From: Hippophae tibetana
Lineage: Eukaryota > Streptophyta > Magnoliopsida > Rosales > Elaeagnaceae
DNA length: 64,000 nucleotides
Assembly: GCA_037013495.1 (NCBI GenBank)
Contig: CM072812.1
Coordinates: 36,926,001-36,990,000 of the forward strand
Direction: 5' to 3'
Shown: positions 58,655 to 64,000 of the stretch, in pieces
How the letters are laid out: each line of letters opens with the position of its first letter
Numbering within the stretch: position 1 is the first letter of the stretch
Notes under the pieces: generated by a model
Databases searched by the model: none
The model's input: the letters and a program-made list of their open reading frames with translations, nothing else
Told to the model about the DNA's origin: nothing
Made by a program: the position numbers and the translations under genes

Positions 58655-59330
58655 CAAAACTTGATCATGCCAATGCTTCATAGCGGAAGAAACAAAATTT
58701 CATCCAATGCCTTACAAATGATGATGGTAGGCAAGTTACATCATTGTTGGGATTGCAGAATATGGTGGTAAAAATTTTTCACTTCTTTAATTACTTCTGA
58801 ATCAAATGTTTGGATACTAGATTGTTGAATTATCTTGAGCTAGTAGTTGCTGTTGACTTAAATTTGGAAATGCTTCAACCATTTGACCCTCAAGAGTTAA
58901 AGATTACTTTGTTCCAAATGCATCCTACTAAGTCACTAGGGACTTATATTTGCAGTTTTTTTTCAAAATAATGTGATGATCCTTTGATTGCTAAAATAGA
59001 TAACCCCTCAAACTTTTCACAATTTTGACCTATCAATTTATGCAATATTCTATATAAAATTATTGCAAATGTATCACAACCATATTAAAGTGTTATGAGC
59101 ATTGATATTAGTAAAAATCAGAGTGCATTTATACCAGGAAGATTAATCAGTGATAATGTGATTATTACTCATGAAATTTTACATTCTATGAGAAAAAAGG
59201 AAAGTAAAAAAAGGTTTTTGTGCTTAAACTTAATTTGGCTAAAACTAACGATAATATTAAATGGTATTTTCATGAAAATATCATATTAATGATGGGTTTG
59301 ACCAAATTTGGGTTTCAAAAGTGATGATGT
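58655..59330 (+). pseudogene. LINE (L1-type) reverse transcriptase, left part
   Basis: Frames read CLTNDDGRQVTSLLGLQNMV, then LQPFDPQELKITLFQMHPTK, PINLCNILYKIIANV and [20 protein letters not shown], then ILHSMRKKE. These are the thumb-side motifs of plant LINE reverse transcriptases (FRPISLCNVxYKIIxKV; [13 protein letters not shown]). Frameshifts and stops are present. The frame is interrupted by an LTR element at 59331 and resumes at 63396. Confidence 0.85.
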
Positions 59331-59783
59331 TGATACGTATAGATACGACTATGGGGTACTAGTGGGTGCAGCACTGAGTAGATATGGCGCACGAGCACAC
59401 GGGTGTAGGACGCGAGAGCAAGGCATAGGAGGTAGGCTAAACACATTAGTAGGGACCATTGAATTGAGCCAGAGATGTCAAAATTAGTTAGCATTGTGAT
59501 ACATATAGATACGGCTATGGGCTACTAGTGGGCATAACATTGAGTAGATGTGGCGCACGGATGCATGTGTGTAGGACGTGGGAGCAAGGCATAGGAGGTA
59601 GGCTAAACACATTAGTGGGGACCATTGAATTGAGTTGGAGATGTCAGAATTAGTTAGCCTTTTGTAATGCTATATATAGCTAGAGAATTGTGGGAAGGAA
59701 GATATCAGAAAATTTATGAAATCAGCTCCTCCTTACCTCTTTCATCTTCTTTCCCAACCCCTCTAAAATTTCTACTCGTATCA
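59331..59783 (+). repeat. 5' LTR with a tandem partial duplication
   Basis: Units 59331-59496 and 59497-59663 are near copies (both contain TAGGCTAAACACATTAGT and GACCATTGAATTGAG). The full LTR is 59497-59783. It contains GTAATGCTATATATAGC, a TATA-like promoter element, at about 59665. Confidence 0.85.
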
Positions 59784-59888
59784 ATGGTATTAGAGCCAGT
59801 TCCAGCCATGGACAGTCAGAACTAATCCAACACAGAGACCTCTGATGAGGAATTTGATACCTTCGAGCGATTAAATGTTGTCTTACAA

Positions 59889-60389
59889 ATGGTGTTAATC
59901 AAACTACGAGCTCTTCACACCTCCCATAGCTCACCGAAACCACATCAGCTCCCTCGAAATTACATCATCTTACAACCATATCTTCATGCATCATTTGAGA
60001 CCTTTGAGAAATCTGAGGTTCCAACCACTCGATCCTTTATCTTTGGTACTGGTTCAGAGAAAGATAAGAGAAAATCCCAACCTATAAAGGACCATTTAAT
60101 TCCCGAGTTAACAGAAGAAATGACGATGATGTACGCCAAGACAGAGTTTCCTCATAATGAGCCACCACCGCCTAGGCCTCCAGAATCGATCCATGACTAT
60201 AGTCCTCATTCTCTTGCTTATGGGTTTAAATGTGGACCATTACCTGGGTTTATAATTCCAACCCATAAGAAAAATGTAGCCCTAAATGATAAGGTTAGTG
60301 GTGCTCACAAAGGTGGTCACGAAATCAGACTCATGAAATCTCGCTTCCTACTCGCTTCTAGTGATGGTGCTCACAGGGGTGATCGGTAG
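59889..60389 (+). pseudogene. Unidentified open frame in the PPR-carrying LTR element
   Basis: An open frame of 166 codons lies downstream of the primer site. It contains RALHTSHSSPKPHQLPRNY, a lysine-rich stretch, ELTEEMTMMYAKTEF and PPPPRPPESIHDY. It has no retroelement gag motifs that I recognise. It may be a second captured host fragment or a leftover of the element's own gene. The PPR part begins next to its stop in another frame. Origin unknown. Confidence 0.35.
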
Positions 60390-61610
60390 TGACTCAACTG
60401 AAGATGTTGAGAAGATATCTGGAAATCGTCTCTACCTCCATAACAAGATCCTTAATCTTATTCGCTAAAATGACCTCGAAGAGGTTGCTCTTTATACTCG
60501 CCATTCGATCTATTCCAATTGCAAACCCACCATTCTTACTGTCAATACTGTTCTTAAAGCTTAGCTTCAACAATCTAAGTATGCATACCTTCTTTCACTT
60601 CATCGATCCATTACCCAAGCAGGTTTGGCCCCAAATATTATTACCTACAATTTGACCTTTTGAACTTATTTAGATTGTCAAAAACCCGACACTACTATGG
60701 AACATTACAAACAGTTCATAAGTGATGCTCATTTGAATCCCTCACGTATGAATTACAAGATTTTAATCAAAAGGATTGATGGATAATAATATATTGGAGA
60801 GGGCAATGGAGTTGAAATATGAAATGGGTGTAAAAGGGTTAGAGGCATATCCCATTGTTTATCATTATTTGATGGTCAATTGTGTTAAGAATTTAAATGT
60901 AGATGGGTTTTTTAAGCTTTATAAATAGTTGGAGGAAAAATTGGGAGGGTTTGTTGAAGATGGAGTTGTTTATGGCAGCTTTATGAAAGGATACTACTTG
61001 AAGGGAATGGATAAAGAGGCTATGGAATGTTATGAGGAGGTTTTGAAGGAGAACTCAAAGGTAAAAATGAGCACAACTGCGTACAATTCAATGTTAGATG
61101 CTTTGAGTAAGAATGTGAAGTTTGATGAAGCTTTGAATTTGTTTGATAGGATGATAAAATAGCATAGATCACCTAGGAAATTGGCTGTGAATTTGGGAAG
61201 CTTTAATGTGATGTTGGTGGTATTTGTGCACAAGGAAGATTTAAAGAAGCTATTGAGATTTTTAGGAAGATGTGGGACTATAGGTGTAGTCTAAATGCCT
61301 TATCCTTCAACAATTTGATTGAAAAATTATGTAATAATGGATTAATGGCTGAAGTCGAGGAGCTCTATTGAGAAATGGCGCTAGAAATGGGCGAGAAGGG
61401 GGTGAACCCAAATGAGTTCACACGTGTTCTTGTGATGGAAACTTGTTTTAAAGGGAACAGACCTAATGTTGTTGCTCATTATTTTAGGGCAATGATTTCT
61501 TTCAAGTTGAGGCATAATTTGGCAGTTGACAATAGATTGGTTGAGGGTTTGGTTATGGTAGGAATGATTGATGAGGCTCAACAAATGTTTAATGAAATAG
61601 ATGCCTCATT
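60388..61610 (+). pseudogene. Captured pentatricopeptide-repeat gene copy (At3g49240/EMB1796-like)
   Basis: Broken plus-strand copy of a mitochondrial-type PPR gene inside an LTR element. Recognisable parts in order: GNRLYLHNKILNLIR (60420), [94 protein letters not shown] (60947), [71 protein letters not shown] and GVNPNEFTRVLVMETCFKGN. PPR proteins bind organelle RNA. The order and wording match the PPR protein I recall as At3g49240; the exact orthologue is from memory. At least four stops or frameshifts occur. No introns are seen. Similarity fades after about 61610, where the frame becomes unrelated. Confidence 0.85.
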
Positions 61611-61739
61611 AGACCAAGATGGGAAGTTTTTTGGAAGGATTATCACAGCTACAAGCATGAAATGTAATCCAATACTTGTGGTGAGTTCTAGGAATTTAGC
61701 TCCCCTATTCTAATCCATGTCTTTCAGACTATTGGAAAT

Positions 61740-63060
61740 TAACTTGATGCAACATCTAAAGAATAGTTAATGTGACAACACCCCCTCTAATTTCCTGGTT
61801 GGTATCCAATCGTGCATTGAGGATCCGAGTGATGCTTTGGTGTGGACAAGGTAGGGTCAATAGGGAATTAATATGTCTAGTATTATGGATTGTACAGTAA
61901 CAACCCTACTTGTTGAAGAAAATGACAAGGGGAGGTTAAATAGTAAACTTACTGAAATGATATCCTTTCTCACTTGTAATAATAGCAAGAAGAAGGATTT
62001 CAATTATAATGTAACAATAAACATAAAGGACATATGAGCTCGTAGGGATGCCCGAATCCATAGTCTACATGCCAACTTACTAGTTAATATGAAGCCTATA
62101 GTTTGTTCTGGTCATGAAAACACAGTTGTTGTCCACAAATTGAGGAAAATCCTAGATAAATTGGTGGAACCATCAAGCAACATCATTGATTACAATGTCA
62201 GATATAATGGAATCACTTATGAGGTGACCACAAGTTTTAAAGATATTTAAAAATATTCTTTGAAACTGGTTTACAAAGACACGTTATTAATTGGACATTC
62301 AATGGTGAATACTTTGTTAGCAATGAAGGGGCACAATGGATCTTACAAAACTGCTCAGTCTGGTGATTCTCTCAGTCTAGTGATTGGTATTGCAATACTT
62401 CACAAACATCACCATAATGGATCTTACCACACTGCTCTTTGCATTCTTGCCAAGAGACTTCTATCGAAGGAGATACAATAGTTAAGAAACGGTCATGACA
62501 CTATTGAAGAAGCAAGAACTATAATAGAGTTGGCCTTCTTAAATATCACTCATGGACATGAGTTCGGTGCCCCACTTTCAATGGTGCGTAAAAAACTACT
62601 CATAGTCTTGAGTGAGAGTGGAAAATTTTCCTCCATCACCAATGATGTTTCCATAGTAAGGTGATATGATTCTAACTTATCACATGTGTTTCCTATGTCT
62701 TCCGATGATCAAGCTCTCTCTAAAGCCAAAAAAGGAGGTAAATAATAAAAAGGTTCATTTTGCTTGGACTCAATTATCAGAGTTACATTCTTGCTTTAAG
62801 AAAGAATTGCTTGGGGCATTTTTCAATGAATTTAAGGAGGCTCGAGTAGTGCAGGATCCTGAAAGTTCAAAAAATTCACTTGGACCTTGTCATGAGACAA
62901 GTGTTGGTGGAATTCCAAGAAGACCCTAAGTTTTTCCAGAGGGAACAATTTAGTGATAGAGTTGATTATAGTTAGGCTGATGGCCTCAAGGTACATACTG
63001 TTGAATTTATGACTGATATGATGATAAGTAATAACACTCATCTTTTTTTATCCCACCTTA
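61740..63060 (+). other. Unidentified interior of the PPR-carrying LTR element
   Basis: Several moderate open stretches with stops (for example LIGHSMVNTLLAMKGHNGSY and EEARTIIELAFLNITHGHEF) match no family I recognise. A short internal repeat, AATGGATCTTACMAMACTGCTC-like, occurs twice (62335 and 62417). The end (LASSLRTKIIKEDN) resembles the 3' end of retroelement reading frames just before a polypurine tract. Confidence 0.4.
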
Positions 63061-63103
63061 CCTAGCTTCATCCTTGAGGACAAAGATTATAAAGGAGGAT
63101 AAT

Positions 63104-63390
63104 TGATATGTATAGATACGGCTATGGGCTACTAGTGGGCGCATCGCCTAGTAGATGTGGCACATGGGCACAAGGGCGTAGGACGTGGGAGCAAGGCACA
63201 TGAGGTAGGCTAAATGCATTAGTGGGGACCATTGAATTGAGCTATAGATTTTAGAATTAGTTAGACTTGTGTAATGATATATATAGCTAGAGAATTGTGG
63301 GAAGGAAGATATCAGAAAATATATGAAATCAGCTCCTCCTTACCTCTGTTGTCTTCTTTCCCAACCCCTCTAAAATTTCTACTCATATCA
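63104..63390 (+). repeat. 3' LTR of the PPR-carrying element
   Basis: 287 bp, homologous to 59497-59783, same TG...CA ends (TGATATGTATAG, ACTCATATCA). Differences between the two LTRs are scattered substitutions, so the insertion is not very recent. Confidence 0.88.
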
Positions 63391-63395
63391 GATAT

Positions 63396-63705
63396 GTATA
63401 ATCTCTGTTTCTTATGTCGACTTGGTAAACAGATCCCCCTTAAAATAGTTTAAATCAATGAGAGAAATCTATGAAGGTGATCATATGTCCACTTTTTTAT
63501 TTCTATTTTGTGCGGAAGGTTTCTTTGCTCTCACTAGAAAGAAACAAATTGATGGGGTAATTAGGGGACTCCCAAGTTCCCATTGAGTTCTTGTAAAACC
63601 CATGTGGTTTCATGGCCCATGGAGAAAGAAAGGGCAATTTTTTTTCCATTTCATTGCATCATTAATAAACCCATATAGGGTTGGTTGGAAGAGAACAAAA
63701 TTTGC
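63396..63705 (+). pseudogene. LINE reverse transcriptase, right part
   Basis: Resumes the LINE after the LTR element: ISVSYVDLVN, then a degenerate catalytic-region segment with EGDHMSTFLFLFCAEGFFAL and RKKQIDGVIRGL, matching the plant L1-type pattern RQGDPLSPYLFxxCAEGxSAL. The usual RQGDPLSPY appears as YEGDHMSTF. Stops and frameshifts are present. Confidence 0.75.
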
Positions 63706-63708
63706 AGC

Positions 63709-63956
63709 TAGGGGTGTCCAAAAACCAGACCGAACTAGATTAAACCAGAAAACTATACTTAATTGGACCGAACAGTTTTATAAATCAAACGTTCTGGTCC
63801 GATTTGTATTAATTAAAATCATTTTTCAAACGATCCGGTCTAGTTATATTAGTTTTTAAAGTGGTTAAACTTGACCGGACCAGTTTAATAATATATTAAA
63901 ATTTTCATATTATTTCTCACTACAGGTGTCCAAAAACTGGACCGTGGACACCCCTA
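63709..63956. mobile_element. hAT-like MITE with TAGGGGTGTCCA termini
   Basis: Left end TAGGGGTGTCCAAAAACCAG; right end TGGACACCCCTA. The interior is made of CGGTCC/GGACCG modules around an AT-rich core, as in hAT MITEs. The 8-bp flanks (TTTGCAGC, TTTCAAAC) agree only in part. A second start-like unit (CAGGTGTCCAAAAACTGG) lies at about 63923, and similar modules continue to the window edge, so copies are nested or rearranged. Confidence 0.55.
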
Positions 63957-64000
63957 TTTCAAACGGTTTTATAAATCAAACGGTCCAGTCCAGTCCAATC

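Larger units (their letters stand above)
59331..63390 (+). mobile_element. Non-autonomous LTR element carrying a PPR gene copy
   Basis: Two LTRs of 287 bp each (59497-59783 and 63104-63390), with TGATA...ATCA ends. The primer site TGGTATTAGAGCC is at 59785, and the polypurine tract AAAGGAGGATAAT is directly before the 3' LTR. A partial extra copy of the first ~166 bp of the LTR precedes the 5' LTR (59331-59496). The flanks are GATGT (59326-59330) and GATAT (63391-63395), a near-perfect 5-bp duplication; LINE sequence lies on both sides. No gag or pol is recognisable; the interior carries PPR sequence at 60388-61610 plus unidentified material. Confidence 0.88.

Noticed and set aside
60929-61713. 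PPR frames as a functional host gene
   Set aside because: Multiple stops and frame changes, LTRs on both sides, and loss of similarity after about 61610 indicate a captured, broken copy.

Overview
The window is nuclear DNA from a flowering plant, almost certainly a eudicot. Evidence: a cellulose synthase gene with a zinc-finger N-terminus, an EC1-type egg-cell secreted protein, GT-AG introns, a nuclear tRNA-Ile(AAU), strong AT-richness, and nested plant-type CACTA, hAT, Copia, LINE and MITE insertions. Only five host loci look intact: the first three coding exons of a CESA6-clade gene (minus strand, running off the left edge), a complete eight-exon WDR83/MORG1-like WD40 gene (minus, 21.2-24.3 kb), an EC1-like gene (plus, 27.3-27.8 kb), a small probably plastid-targeted protein (plus, 41.3-41.8 kb) and one tRNA-Ile gene (42.1 kb). 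No operon-like logic applies; these are independent genes separated by repeats.

Layout. 0-2.3 kb: CESA 5' end, leader with upstream ORFs and putative promoter. 2.3-6.1 kb: AT-rich spacer with a decayed MITE-like element carrying telomere-like repeats. 6.1-15.8 kb: CACTA element 1, with a TNP2-like transposase gene and a second gene combining a Transposase_24-like part with a Ulp1-like protease region. 15.8-20.3 kb: AT-rich spacer with an exact hAT MITE (8-bp target duplication) at 17.2 kb. 20.3-24.4 kb: the WD40 gene. 24.4-27.2 kb: an old relative of that hAT MITE and a putative solo LTR. 27.2-28.0 kb: EC1. 28-34.8 kb: a tRNA-Ile relic, two decayed Copia elements and an RNase H remnant. 35.2-40.4 kb: a Copia element on the minus strand with both LTRs.

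41-42.2 kb: small plastid-type gene and tRNA-Ile. 42.6-55.7 kb: a nest of minus-strand Copia pieces in which two ~1.3-kb LTRs are arranged so that the middle LTR appears shared. CACTA element 2 (47868-54875, TSD TAT) is inserted in the Copia pol tail, and itself hosts a 164-bp MITE and a 1.87-kb element, both with 5-bp target duplications and related ends. 56.5-57.6 kb: a TIR-like element filled with degenerate telomere-type repeats. 57.7-58.65 kb: a citrate-binding-protein-like gene fragment and a third CACTA 3' end. 58.65-63.7 kb: a LINE split by an LTR element (two 287-bp LTRs, plus-strand PBS) whose interior carries a captured PPR gene instead of recognisable retroelement genes. 63.7-64 kb: hAT-like terminal repeats.

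The most unusual items are the PPR-carrying LTR element, the small family of 5-bp-TSD elements with TGATGAG ends, the telomere-repeat-bearing TIR elements, and the shared-LTR Copia array. All family names rest on motif recognition by eye; no database search was run.
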